The notes under the pieces: generated by a model | The model's database searches: none | What the model saw: the letters and a program-made list of their open reading frames with translations, nothing else | What the model was told of the DNA's origin: nothing | Assembly: GCF_965363235.1 (NCBI RefSeq) | Contig: NC_134839.1 | Coordinates: 92,585,743 to 92,649,742 of the forward strand | Length of the DNA: 64,000 nucleotides | Reading direction: 5' to 3' | DNA from: Mytilus galloprovincialis | Lineage: Eukaryota; Mollusca; Bivalvia; Mytilida; Mytilidae | Shown here: positions 56,101 through 64,000 of the stretch, one piece after another | How the letters are laid out: every line of letters begins with the position of its first letter | Position numbering within the stretch: position 1 is the first letter of the stretch | Translations under genes and position numbers: made by a program

Positions 56101-58015
56101 GTACATTGGATGTTGACCTAAGGTTATAGTTTGTGGTTTCGTGTCTTTCTAGTTTGCTGTTTCATAGACTTATTTTTCTGTTTTAAATTTTATCGTAATC
56201 GATTCTTTCATATATTAATAAACGGTTTGGGACTATCTTATTGTTTGTATTTATCTTGTTGAAAACAATGCCACATGTCCATATTTAATGAAGATATATG
56301 TTTTAAGAAAAACCTTGATTCACGAAATGAAATAAATTATTTTAATTATATTCATTTGCTATTTCGCTTGGCCTATGATTTGATCTGACGTACTGGTCCG
56401 AGAACACAATTAATTCGTAGTGCATTTCTTTTAGAACATAAATGAAAATTAAAAAAATCCCAGCTGCGCTTTCTCAATGAAATGTTTACAGTGTGTTGTA
56501 CTACTTTTGGGACAAATTATATCAAAATTATAGAAAACTTCATCGCCTCAAACTCAAAATATGGACAATTTTGTGTTTAGGGTGTCTTGAAATCTTTTGA
56601 CAGCTTCCGAAGTGCTAATTTTTAACCTTTTTCAGCTGGACCGAATCACTACTTTCCTGTAAAATTCTGGACCCAAATTTTTTTACAGTGTAATTTCACC
56701 CCCCTACTTACAATTTGAGGCATTAAACATGGAGAAATAAATTTGGAAGGGGTATAAAAATTATTGGCAAGTAACCCACTGTTAACACTAGGGACTATAC
56801 TCACTGAGAGACGTGATGAGATAATCATATAGTATTTATTCTTTTAAAGCTGAATTATGGCAATAATTATGATTTGATTATTGTTTTTTTTTCTCAGAAA
56901 ATGATTATGATATGATGAAAGCTGTTTTTGAAAAATCAGAGACAGTCTTCGAGGAAAACTCAATGGAAAATCTATTTTATTCGATGGGTAATGATCATCC
57001 AGGAGCCATGACGCTACATAATTATCCAAATTTTCTCCGAAATATAAAATTGCCAGCTTCAAGTCCACATGGATCAGGACATGTAGATCTAGCTACGATA
57101 GACATTCTTCGAGACCGAGAAAGAGGCGTACCAAGGTTAGCATTTAACCTAACATTTATGAGAATCTAATATCATACAATAAACTCTTCATAGATACCAG
57201 GATTAAAATTCTTGAAGACAGACGCGTGTTAAGTCTACAAAAGACTGATCAGTAGCGTTCGAAGAAAAAAGATTTAAACAAATGTCGAATAAAGTATGAA
57301 GTTCTAGAACATTTGAGACCCAAAACTCTAAAATGTTTTGCCTACTACAATATATAAAATAAATGATATACTGTTCTACAAACCTAAATAAAGCCAACGA
57401 GAAAACTCATTACATGGACCGACAAAATTTATAACTTTATAAAACTTTACATAAAATATTCTTAAAATCAGCACAATTTCATATCTGCAAATATTTATTG
57501 GTATGGATGTATCGACGTGAAAATAGCATTATTTTGAAATCATATGTGTTTATACGATAACATATGCATTTGATTTTAATAGATACAATGAGTTCAGAAG
57601 GAATTTGCACCTGACACCTATAACGTCATTTGAAGATCTTACCACGAACGCTACCCATGTAGAAGAACTCCGAATGATGTATGACGATGATGTTGAACAA
57701 ATTGACCTTCTCGTTGGGTCTTTGGCTGAATCATCACTTCCAGAGGGTTTCGGATTTAGCGATACTTTTTTCAGAATATTTTTGGTGATGGCCCGAAGAA
57801 GACTTGAAGCTGATAGATTTTTCACGGATGATTACACTGCTGAATTTTACACCGAATGGGGTCTTGACTACGTGGAAAATACCTATATGAAAGATATCCT
57901 CATCAGGCATTATCCTTCACTAGATTCTCAATTACAACCGAACGTCACAAATGTCTTTATTCCATGGAAAAGCCAAACAACATTGGACGTTAACTTCCCT
58001 TATCCAGACTATTAG
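41099..58015 (+). CDS. Alpha-dioxygenase-like heme peroxidase, nine exons, complete
   Basis: Nine exons join in frame to 1995 nt, 664 residues, all with GT-AG introns; phases 1,1,1,2,1,1,1,2. The protein belongs to the peroxidase-cyclooxygenase superfamily and reads most like alpha-dioxygenase, which adds O2 at the alpha carbon of fatty acids. Residues 1-25 form a signal peptide (VYCFFLACLAV), so it should enter the ER or be secreted, as cyclooxygenases do. Visible motifs: NPRDISRKLL, IPATSINILVAGWIQFMIHDW (distal heme His168), THWWDASQLYG, EHNYICDML, AKIHTLEWTPAIL, YRLHPLMPD (Tyr421 and proximal His424, the Y-x-x-H pair of COX and alpha-DOX), HPGAMTLHNYP, DILRDRERGVPRYNEFRR, FGFSDTFFRI. Length is close to plant alpha-DOX (about 640). 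Introns total some 15 kb, filled with repeats. It could instead be a related linoleate dioxygenase; substrate cannot be read from sequence. Confidence 0.93.
41335..41480 (+). repeat. Arm relic of the 427-876 foldback element
   Basis: ATAGACATTTAAACTGTGGG matches position 549 onward, followed by similar but diverged sequence; only one arm present. Lies in intron 1 of the alpha-DOX-like gene. Confidence 0.75.
41786..42810. mobile_element. Inverted-repeat element with iterated GGACATTTGCGC ends
   Basis: The left end has GGACGTTAGCGCTTTTTT, GGACATTTGCGATTTC, GGACATTTGCGCTTTTT and GGACATTTGCG. The right end (42550-42810) has the complement GCGCAAATGTCC five times with variants. No coding capacity. 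R1 copies sit inside at 41905-42205(+) and 42620-42735(-). Confidence 0.75.
41905..42205 (+). repeat. Dispersed repeat R1, near-complete + copy
   Basis: From GATGTGGTATAATTGCCAAT through GGTCACATTACGGCCTTCAA, CAATGAGCAAAGCCCATACC, ACAACCACTGAATTAGAGGC to TTGGGACAGGCACATACATA. Serves as the reference copy here. Others: 18075, 19040, 27715, 42620(-), 46310(-), 46570(-), 48110, 54755 and 63755(-). Confidence 0.8.
42855..43030 (+). repeat. R4 tail copy
   Basis: GCTAGCTATAAAGCCAC, TTTTCTTCGGA and a GTTGTCCACTCGATCAGTTG phrase; diverged R4 tail in intron 1. Confidence 0.55.
43302..43445 (+). CDS. Alpha-DOX-like exon 2
   Basis: Opens after TATTGCAG with VPSNWWQYPYPYDVVVL; ends CFDPKIG; donor GTAAGT. 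The ATG at 43169 lies in intron and is not a start. Confidence 0.82.
43990..44106 (+). CDS. Alpha-DOX-like exon 3
   Basis: Opens after TTATAG; KARRVDGYCNDLDNPAAGG is the family R-x-x-DG-xCN-DLxNP segment; donor GTGAGT. Confidence 0.88.
44107..46309. other. Intron 3, first half: duplicated phrases and R2 fragment
   Basis: GACTTTTTGACTCTTGACCT occurs at 44998 and 45363 with similar following text, a decayed duplication. An R2 fragment (minus) lies at 45425-45590. The ORF at 43995-44303 is exon 3 read through into the intron. Confidence 0.5.
46310..46890 (-). repeat. Two tandem minus copies of R1
   Basis: GTATGTATGTGCCTGTC with TCAGGA-CCTGTAATTCA and CTCATTGTTGAAGACCGTAT occurs twice in the same order, at about 46318-46570 and 46610-46890. 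Probably a local duplication of one insertion. Confidence 0.8.
47085..47115. repeat. CA microsatellite
   Basis: About 13 CA dinucleotides with one interruption, in intron 3. Confidence 0.85.
47845..48003 (+). repeat. Degenerate AACCAAGATGGAACC repeat
   Basis: Eight to ten short irregular copies of GAACCAAGA or similar. A decayed microrepeat in intron 3. Confidence 0.6.
48110..48600. repeat. R1 fragment followed by inverted R3
   Basis: 48140-48270 is an R1 piece (AATGTAAAACAATTCAAACG, CTCCTGACTTAGGACAGGC). 48440-48580 is R3 in minus orientation (CCTGGTATCTATGACGAGTT, GAAACGCGCGTCTAGCGTAA). Confidence 0.7.
48818..49010 (+). CDS. Alpha-DOX-like exon 4 (distal His)
   Basis: Opens after TTTTTAG; PNPRDISRKLL, then MIHDWF with distal heme His168; donor GTATGT, phase 2. 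Confidence 0.93.
49101..50024. mobile_element. Inverted-repeat element with iterated AAATCGCCCCACT ends
   Basis: The left end GACAAATCGCTCCACTGGTA and the right end ACCAGTGGGGCGATTTGTC-like sequence are complements. Both ends carry several more copies (AACTCGCCC-ACTTTTT on the left; AAGTGGGGCGAGTTG on the right). Body without coding. An R1-like relic lies at 49560-49735. The right end includes a run of 27 G (49961-49987). Confidence 0.78.
50175..51350 (+). mobile_element. Reverse-transcriptase element, 3' part (plus)
   Basis: Begins within the ORF end (CTGAGCAGAAAGTTGATGAA, matching SRKLMNQGYVKERL), then the same 3' region as the minus copy at 36715-37950, ending in the R4 tail and a T run near 51345. 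5'-truncated. The hydrophobic ORF at 50361-50612 is non-coding 3' region of the element. Lies in intron 4. Confidence 0.78.
51351..52365. other. End of intron 4, unassigned
   Basis: No repeat or exon recognised; a 67-codon minus ORF at 51672-51875 has a charged, coding-like composition but no motif or good splice sites. Confidence 0.35.
52366..52691 (+). CDS. Alpha-DOX-like exon 5
   Basis: Opens after TTCACAG; contains NTVTHWWDASQLYG, the family WWDxSQxYG motif; donor GTGAGT. Confidence 0.93.
53096..53335 (+). mobile_element. tRNA-derived SINE
   Basis: Head: GGTTGCCAAGTGGTCTAAG (A box) and GAGTTCCAAACCCGC (B box), arranged as in a tRNA-Leu-like pol III promoter. Body: GGTGGTTTTCTCTGGGCACT, CCGGATTCCTCCACC, CCGCCACGAAATAG, GTGGCGTTAAA, then an AATCAACCAATGAATCAATC tail of short repeats. 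The body resembles the conserved SINE domains (Meta/Nin-DC group) known in invertebrates; that name is from memory. In intron 5. Confidence 0.8.
53571..53906 (+). CDS. Alpha-DOX-like exon 6
   Basis: Opens after TTAATTGTAG; NWWVGLGVFHILWTREHN and AKIHTLEWTPAI; donor GTAAGA. Confidence 0.93.
54370..54492 (+). CDS. Alpha-DOX-like exon 7 (catalytic Tyr, proximal His)
   Basis: Opens after TGTACGCAG; GVPYSITQDFIAAYRLHPLM carries Tyr421 and His424; donor GTAAGC. Confidence 0.93.
54568..55170 (+). repeat. R6, then R1 interrupted by R5
   Basis: R6 phrases at 54568-54700. R1 starts at about 54755 (AATGTAAAACAATTATAACG), is broken by a complete R5 (54815-55080) and resumes at ACGACAACCACTGAAATACA (55085) to AACATGTTAGTGG. 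R5 therefore moved after R1. Confidence 0.7.
55195..56110 (+). mobile_element. Non-autonomous element with AGCTCA-GGCCCAAGGGCC-TGAGCT hairpin head
   Basis: Begins TTTAGCTCAAATGGCCCAAG, a hairpin that pairs with GGGCCAAGTGAGC. Inside, a unit CTTC-CCTCTGAAACTACT followed by AAATTTAAC-AAACTT and CACAATCAT occurs twice, at about 55270 and 55870. No coding. An 86-bp mini-element is inserted at 55418. In intron 7. Confidence 0.7.
55418..55503. mobile_element. 86-bp mini-MITE with 17-bp ends and 10-bp target duplication
   Basis: Left end CAATCGGAACTACTCGG; the complement of the right end differs at one base. GGGTAAAATG lies directly outside on both sides (55408-55417 and 55504-55513). A 10-bp duplication is what Mutator-like transposases leave (8-11 bp). 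Removing it restores an uninterrupted host repeat. Confidence 0.85.
56111..56897. other. End of intron 7, unassigned
   Basis: AT-rich with no feature recognised. Confidence 0.35.
56898..57135 (+). CDS. Alpha-DOX-like exon 8
   Basis: Opens after TTTTTCTCAG; ENLFYSMGNDHPGAMTLHNY, then DILRDRERGVP; donor GTTAGC, phase 2. Confidence 0.92.
57185..57345 (+). repeat. R3 copy in intron 8
   Basis: CTTCATAGATACCAGGATTA, CAGACGCGTGTTAAGTCTAC, CAAATGTCGAATAAAGTA; diverged R3. Confidence 0.7.
57583..58015 (+). CDS. Alpha-DOX-like exon 9 (terminal)
   Basis: Opens after TTTTAATAG; YNEFRRNLHLTPITSFEDL, EGFGFSDTFFRIFLVMARRR; ends FPYPDY and TAG. Confidence 0.93.
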
Positions 58016-58070
58016 CCACACGAATCAAATGATGATCTTCATTAATTTATGTTTTGTATTAAAGATATTT

Positions 58071-58076
58071 AATAAA
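58071..58076 (+). promoter_or_regulatory. Polyadenylation signal AATAAA
   Basis: AATAAA 56 bases after the alpha-DOX-like stop codon; the right distance for the 3' end signal of that gene. Confidence 0.6.
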
Positions 58077-58105
58077 TAATTGCAAATACCTTTTCTTTAA
58101 TTTTT

Positions 58106-59090
58106 AACCGGATTTTTGTGACAAAAATGTCGGTTATTGATTTGGGGATGTACGGCGGGCGGGCGGGCGGGCGGCAATCAAATGTTGTCCGTGCATTAAC
58201 TCATGAACCGTTCAACCAAAGCTTTTAAAATTTTAATATGTTGTTATTGACAACTAAATGAAGGTCAAGTTTAACAAATGGAAGTTTTTAACGACCTTGA
58301 CTGGCTATACAGCCCTTGCACGGTCGGTATCAAGTTTAATAACTTTTACCGTTCAGGAGTTATGGTTCTTGAAAGATTGAAAAATGGAGTTTCCAGTCGT
58401 GCACGTGTCCATGCATTTTCGCATGAACTGTTCTACCTAAGCTTTCCAAATTTTTATATGTTGTTACTGATGACAAAATGGAGGTCAAGTTCAATAATGG
58501 CGATTTTGACTTTTACCGTTCAGGAGTTATGGTTCTTGAAAAATTGAAAAATGGAGTTTCCAGTCGTGTCCGTGCATTTACGCATGAACTGTTCTACCTA
58601 AGCTTCCCAAATTTTTATATGTTGTTACTGATGACAAAATAGAGGTCAAGTTCAATAATGACGATTTTGACTTTTACCGTTCAGGAGTTATGGTTCTTGA
58701 AAGATTGAAAAATGGTGTTTCCAGTCGTGTCCGTGAATTTTCTCATGAACCATTCAACCAAAGCTTTTGAAATTTTTATATGTTGTTACTGATGGCAAAT
58801 TAGAGGTCAAGTTCAATAATGACGATTTTGACTTTTACCGTTCAGGAGTTATGGTTCTTGAAAGATTGTGAAATGGCGTTTCCATTCACGGTGTTGCATT
58901 TACTCATGAACCATTCAATCTAAGCTTTTCAAATTTTAAGATGTGGATACTGATGACAAAATGGAGGTCAAATTTGATATTGACGATTTTCACTTTCACC
59001 ATTCATCAGTAATGGTTCTTGTGATATTGCCAGGACACAAATAAATATTAATAAATCCGGTTTGCTGTCGTTGTGACAGCCTCTTGTTAT
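58106..59090. mobile_element. Element with five 165-bp internal tandem units
   Basis: AACCGGATTT at the left and AAATCCGGTT at the right (59053-59062) are complementary. Inside, units with GACTTTTACCGTTCAGGAGT, TATGGTTCTTGAAAGATTG, CCAGTCGTGTCCGTGCATTT and TATATGTTGTTACTGATGAC repeat about five times. A GGGC microrepeat lies at 58155-58172. No coding; lies just past the alpha-DOX-like polyA signal. Confidence 0.75.
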
Positions 59091-59330
59091 GTATTAATGC
59101 GATTATACTACTTTATCTTAAAGACTTGAGCATGCACGAGTCAATTTAAATTGTAATTGAAACTATTTCACATTCTTTTATTCTGTAATTCATACTGAAA
59201 TTGCATTCTACTTGGATGTCACGACAAGATTTTCTGGAAGATTATAACCAAATGCTTTGGCTTTTCGTACTGTATATTACACAGTAAGAAACGCGTTTTT
59301 AAAAGAAAAAAAGGACAAATGACGGTGAAA

Positions 59331-60860
59331 GTAGTGTACCGATGCTCAATCCTAATAAAAGTTGTTAACCGATGCTCAATCCTCATAAAAATTGTTTACC
59401 GATGCTCAAACCTCATAGAAGTTGTTAAACGATGCTCAAACCTCAGAATAATAGTTTACCGATGCTCAATCCTCATAAAACTTGTTAACCGATGCCCAAT
59501 CCTCATAAAAGTTGTTTACAGATGCTCAAACATCATAACAGTAGTTTACCGATGCTCAAACCTCAGAACAGTAGTTTACCGATGCTCAAACCTCAAAACA
59601 GTAGTTTACCGATGCTCAATTATCATAAAAGTTGTTTATCGATGCTCAAACATCATAGAAGTTGTTTACCGATGCTCAAACTTCATAACAGTAGTTTACC
59701 GATGCTCAAACCTCATAACAATAGTTTACCGATGCTCAAACATCAAAACAGTAGTTTACCGATGCTCAAACCTCAGAACAGTAGTTTGCCGATGCTCAAA
59801 CATCATTACAGTTGTTCGCCGATGCTCGAACCTCATGGGAACTGTTCACCGATGCTCAAACCTCATAAACGTTGTTTACCGATGCTCAAACCTTATAGAA
59901 GTAGTTTACCGATGCTCAAACCTCATAGAAGTTGTTTATTGATGCTCAAAACAGTAGTTAACCGCTGCTCAAACCTCATAACAGTAGTTTACCGATGCTC
60001 AAACATCATAAAAGTTGTTTACCGATGCTCAGACCTCATAAAAGTTGTTTACCGATGCTCAAACATCATAAAAGTTGTTTACCGATGCTCAATCCTCATA
60101 GAAGTAGTTTACCGATGCTCAAACCTCATAGAAGTAGTTTACAAATGCTCAAACCTCATAGAAGTTGTTTACCGATGTAGTTTACCGATGCTCAAACCTC
60201 ATAGAAACTGTTTACCGATGCTCAAACCTCATAAACGTTGTTTACCGATGCTCACACCTCATAACAGTAGCTTACCGATGCGCAAACCTCATAACAGTAG
60301 TTTACCGATGCTCAAACATCATAACAGTTGTTTACCGATGCTCAGACCTCATAAAAGTTGTTTACCGATGCTCAAACATAATAAAAGTTGTCTACCGATG
60401 CTCAATCCTCATAGAAGTAGTTTACCGATGCTCAAACGTCAGAGAAGTAGTTTACCGATTCTTTAACCTCATAGAAGTTGTTTAACGAAGCCCAACCATC
60501 ATAAAAGTTGTTTACCGATGCTCAAACATCATAACAGTAGTTTACCGATGATCAGACCTCATAGAAGTTGTTTACCGATGCTTAAACCTCATAAAAGTTG
60601 TTTACCGATGCCCCATCCTCATAAAAGTGTGTTTACCGATGTTCAATCCTCATAAAAGTTGTTTATCGATGCTCAAACATCATAACAGTTGTTTACCGAT
60701 GCCCCATCCTCATAAAAGTTGTTTACCGATGTTCAATCCTCATAACAGTAGTTTTCCGATGCTCAATTCTCATAACAATAGTTTACCGATGCCCATAACA
60801 ATAGTTTACCGATGCTCAAACCTCATAACAGTAGTTATCCGATGGTCAAACTTCATAGAT
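59331..60860 (+). repeat. 30-bp minisatellite, about 51 units, open in two frames
   Basis: The unit is GTTGTTTACCGATGCTCAAA plus CCTCATAAAA, ten codons long. The array therefore stays open: 59319-59942 (207 codons, VVYRCSNLIx repeats) and 59492-60466 (324 codons, SLPMLKPHxS repeats). Variation is mostly single bases at fixed positions; a few units are short (near 59950, 60176 and 60800) and shift the frame. There is no signal peptide, no splice evidence and no unique flanking coding sequence, so I call it satellite DNA with incidental ORFs. Confidence 0.9.
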
Positions 60861-61315
60861 CTATTAGCAATGTTATCTTGATAGAAGCTGGATAACTTTT
60901 TTTTTAAATTAACAAAAACAGACTCCATTTATATGAAGAGTCAATATGATTAATATTAGCAACTGTTGCTGGTTTCTTCATCTTTTTTGTGCAGATTAAT
61001 TTAAATTTTAATTTGTGCAATTCATAATTCAAAATTTCTTCAAACAGTTAAGAGTTATTGATGAAAAGAATTGAATAGAAATAATGATCATAAGTCAATT
61101 CTTGGATTAAAATTTCATCCGCCACGAGTGCAGTTTTGATATAGTTATTAAATATTGAAATCGTTTTTATGAACAAGAATAGAAGCAAGTCATGTCAAAA
61201 GTATATTATTTACCGGAATAAAATGAATAATAAAATCAATACATTACAAAAGGTGTGATTTATAAAAGTCTTCATGCTATAGGAAACAAGTTAATTGTCA
61301 TTTAAAGAAAAGGTG
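60861..61315. other. AT-rich DNA, nothing recognised
   Basis: 3' flank of the minus-strand gene; no feature clear. Confidence 0.35.
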
Positions 61316-61576
61316 CTACAAATGAGTTGTTTCAATGTCAACGAATCCATGATTAAAAACGCCATTTGATACTCGTGTAGATAGAAAATGATTGTTTACA
61401 TTATTGTTAGCACTACATAACAAATCAGATGGAATTCCTTCGTAGATCTGGATGGTGTTTGGTCCTGATGAGACTGCCGATGATCGTCTAGAGTTGAGCG
61501 TAGACGTAAGACTTTTTCTTTCAAGTATAGCTGATTGTCGTCGTCGATACAAACTGGTCCTAAGATTTGACAAAAC
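61316..61576 (-). CDS. Membrane protein exon, C-terminal
   Basis: 86 codons plus stop; Arg/Ser-rich; acceptor with long pyrimidine tract just outside. Confidence 0.5.
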   Translation of the reverse strand, partial: VLSNLRTSLYRRRQSAILERKSLTSTLNSRRSSAVSSGPNTIQIYEGIPSDLLCSANNNVNNHFLSTRVSNGVFNHGFVDIETTHL

Positions 61577-63203
61577 CTAATGAGAAGAAAAGTTTAAACT
61601 AGCTGTTTTTGTTTTTATTTCTCATTGAAAAAGTTGTTTTAACAAGAATGTCTATAACAACTTTCTAATTAGCTTTTCAAATTTGATTTTTGGTCAATTA
61701 TTTTCACTAAACTGTTTTATCTTTAGTTAATGAGAACCACGACGGCTTCTATTAGAAAAGCTGAAGCGGCAAACCCTTGAAGAAAAGCAGATTTAACTAC
61801 TTGATATAGTTAAGGGTTAATAACGAGGTGTAATCAGATCGTTGTTAAGCAAAGCTAAGAAAAAGGATCTGTATGTTCATCGAATTGACCATTTTGCATC
61901 TTTTATGATTGTTAAATACATAGTTTGATTATTATTTTTAAATGTTCCCTTGGTTAATTACAGGATATAAATTTGACCCCATTTTCTATTTTTTTAAATT
62001 CCTCATTCTTCGTCTATATTTTGTGATCGATTGATTTAAGGTTGAAAACTACCACTTATATCTAATAGAGAAGTAGTTTTTACATTGAGCGTCAAATCTA
62101 AGATAAACTAATGTAATAATTCATACAACATTCTTTCAGTAGGAATAAAAAAGACAATATTATCCCCATTTCTTTTTTGGGAAAAAATGAGTTTTCCAAA
62201 CAAATGAACGGGAACCATAGTGTCTCTTTTATTGCCTTGATGATTTAAGCATCTTAGTTAAACTACCCACATCGTTACCATTTAGGAGGTGTATTGCACA
62301 TTTGTATATATACTTCATTTACTCAAGCAATATATATATATATGTCTTGTTTGTTTTTGTTCAATTCACTCGCATCTTTTAAGACTATTGATGACCGAAC
62401 GATTTTCATATTGTATGGAAACTCGTCTGTTGTTAACGACTGTATGATAATTAACCTCTATAAGCATTTTGGTTCATCACGTCTTCAGGTTTCTGTATCA
62501 CTGACGATTACTCTGCTCTCATTTCCTCAGTATTTACCTGAATATATCAGCCTTAACTGTACTCAAGCTATTACATAAATTTTATACAATAGCAATTTGG
62601 AGTAGTTTGTTTTCCGAAACAACTAGCTCAACTTCATTCAACTCTGATCATCATGGGTATGTGTAAATGTGCCGTTTTCAACTATCCATACACATTGTGT
62701 AATCGCCTATACTAATTCAAAAACAACATGCAAACTAATTTGATAGGATTTTTGACAAATATTATTACCCAAATCCGCAAATGACAAAGTACATTAACCA
62801 TAGTTATTGAATTTGCTGTAATACCTTGTCTAATAGAAGAAAAAAAAAGAAATGGGGTACCAATCTGTGCATGCCTAAATGTGTAATCTGTCTGTTAAAA
62901 ACGTAGTTTAATTAACAGTAATAAATATAATAAATATAGATTAATAGTTACTGAAACAGTCTTATCGAATCATCGAGCTTGATGGGTTTAGGTCAAATGA
63001 AATTGGAATATCTTTTTTTATATTTTACTTACCTCCGAGTTAAAATAGAAGAAAATGAAGGATATTAAAATTGCCTGTAATATAATAAAATAACGTAAAA
63101 TCCATTTCCTAAAAGAGGTTGTGTAGATCCGATACAACGGCGTTGTGCAAATAAAGGGTCTTGTATTCACATCGAAAACGTCTTCATTTTGTTGTTGATA
63201 CGA
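61316..63203 (-). CDS. Small single-pass membrane protein, partial gene, family unknown
   Basis: Two minus exons join in phase 0: 63203-63033 and 61576-61316. The donor is a consensus GAG-GTAAGT; the acceptor has a strong pyrimidine tract (CTTTTCTTCTCATTAG). Exon one encodes SYQQQNEDVFDVNTRPFICT and then a basic, hydrophobic stretch WILRYFIILQAILISFIFFY, a membrane anchor. Exon two encodes an Arg/Ser-rich tail (LYRRRQSAILERKS, LNSRRSSAVSSG) and ends VDIETTHL, TAG. The tail after the helix holds possible kinase sites (RRSS), fitting a cytoplasmic tail if the N-terminus is outside; topology is a guess. No ATG opens exon one; it abuts repeat R4 at 63207, so a further 5' exon must lie upstream or the gene is cut. 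Extra exons between the two cannot be excluded. Confidence 0.5.
61577..63032. other. Putative intron of the minus gene
   Basis: AT-rich. A 94-codon + ORF at 62294-62578 has no motif and is probably chance. Confidence 0.4.
63033..63203 (-). CDS. Membrane protein exon, membrane anchor
   Basis: Hydrophobic anchor preceded by basic residues; ends at a consensus donor; 5' boundary uncertain. Confidence 0.5.
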
Positions 63204-63206
63204 GGT

Positions 63207-63505
63207 TAGGCTCCCCACAAAACCTGGTTCAATCGACCATTATTTGTCCTGTACCAAGTCAGGAAAATGGTAGTTGTTATCTTATAGTTTTTTTTCTGTG
63301 TGTGTTACATTGTCGTTTGTTTTTTTGTTGCTCTTTAGTGTTTCTGTTGTTTCGTTGTTTTCCTTTTAAAGTTAAAGTATTCCCCTCGGTTTTAGTTTGT
63401 AACCCGGATTTGTTTTCTCTCAATCGATTTATGACTTTTGAACACCGGTATATTACTGTTGCCTTTATTCATACTTGTAACTACACATGTCAATCATTCA
63501 TTTGA
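63207..63505 (+). repeat. R4 tail copy
   Basis: AAAACCTGGTTCAATCGACC, CTGTACCAAGTCAGGAAAAT, GTGTGTGTTACATTGTCG and GACTTTTGAACACCGGTATA. The start matches the R4 tails at 36890(-) and 51175. The + ORF through it is repeat-derived. Confidence 0.7.
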
Positions 63506-63754
63506 GGTATCAGTTTGTGCAAAGTTGGCATTTGACGACTCGGTACGATAGTGTATAAACGAAATCGGATTTTGGTAAACTACAGCAGTTAAAACGTCAT
63601 ACTACAATTCTGCATAGGCACTTGACTGACACTATTAGTTACTAGTTATATGTTGGTTTTTTTAAATTGTCATTATTGTTTTGTGCCAATTTAAATATTC
63701 AAGCCATTACCAAAAATAATTTTCAGCATATTTTTCATGTTATGGTGTTAAACC

Positions 63755-63930
63755 ACTGTTCAAGGTGGGTTCAGCACTCACAAGCATGTTTAACACCGTC
63801 AAATTCTGTATATGTGCCTATTCCAAGTCTTGAGCCTTTAAATCAGTGATTGTTGTTGGTTGCTGTCGGTGGTATCTGTCTTTTGTTTATTACTTTATCG
63901 TAAATCAGGTATTTGGGTTTTTTTCTTTAG
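63755..63930 (-). repeat. R1 fragment (minus)
   Basis: GCATGTTTAACACCGTC, TATATGTGCCTATTCCAAGT and GTGATTGTTGTTGGTTGC, the inverted end of R1, as at 46610. Confidence 0.6.
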
Positions 63931-64000
63931 AATTGCTTCACATTTTCTCTTCTTGTGGCTTTTTATTGTTTGCTATAGCACATCCTAATTTTTACGGTGA

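Noticed and set aside
59331-60860. CRISPR-like array of 30-bp repeats
   Set aside because: Units are contiguous with no spacers, and the setting is an animal genome with introns; it is a minisatellite.
62294-62578. 94-codon + ORF
   Set aside because: No motif or splice context, and it falls inside the putative intron of the minus gene.

Overview
This is AT-rich, intron-bearing animal DNA with no rRNA, no operons and no CRISPR. Protein families, intron structure and the dense, mutually nested repeats point to a marine bivalve, most likely a mytilid mussel. That assignment is my inference from repeat families I associate with mussel genomes; I searched no database.

Host genes, left to right. 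(1) A carotenoid-cleaving oxygenase (BCO/RPE65 family) on +, seen as two coding blocks at 4493-5149 and about 9978-10718. All four expected iron-ligand His motifs are present, but the 5' part is not found and the junction between the blocks cannot be closed with a normal splice acceptor. (2) A compact three-exon gene on + (18311-19864) for a 135-residue secreted cysteine-rich protein; all introns are phase 1 and I do not recognise the family. (3) A ninjurin-family membrane protein on + (29566-30102), with an unusually long charged linker between its two membrane helices. (4) A complete nine-exon gene on + (41099-58015) for a 664-residue alpha-dioxygenase-like heme peroxidase with a signal peptide, the distal His motif and the Tyr-x-x-His motif. 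(5) A partial gene on - (exons 63203-63033 and 61576-61316) for a small single-pass membrane protein of unknown family.

Most of the rest is mobile or tandem DNA. There are fragments of one reverse-transcriptase element, probably Penelope-like, at 24760-25130(-), 34640-35123(+), 36715-37950(-) and 50175-51350(+). There is a tRNA-derived SINE at 53096-53335, with a relic at 12275-12440. Several non-autonomous inverted-repeat elements occur, including a 2.9 kb element at 25723-28658 with matching 6-bp flanking repeats and an 86-bp mini-element at 55418-55503 with 10-bp flanking repeats. At least six short perfect-hairpin elements share one plan but have different stems. Dispersed high-copy repeats, called R1-R6 here, recur in both orientations.

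Tandem arrays: a 40-bp minisatellite at 20387-20697, a 120-bp array at 20940-22240, five 165-bp units inside 58106-59090, and a 30-bp minisatellite of about 51 units at 59331-60860 that stays open in two reading frames.

The host genes look independent of each other; there is no sign of a gene cluster acting as one system. The most unusual signals are the hairpin family with conserved tips, the elements whose ends are built of iterated short GCG-bearing words, the coding-capable minisatellite, the new cysteine-rich secreted protein and the long-linker ninjurin.
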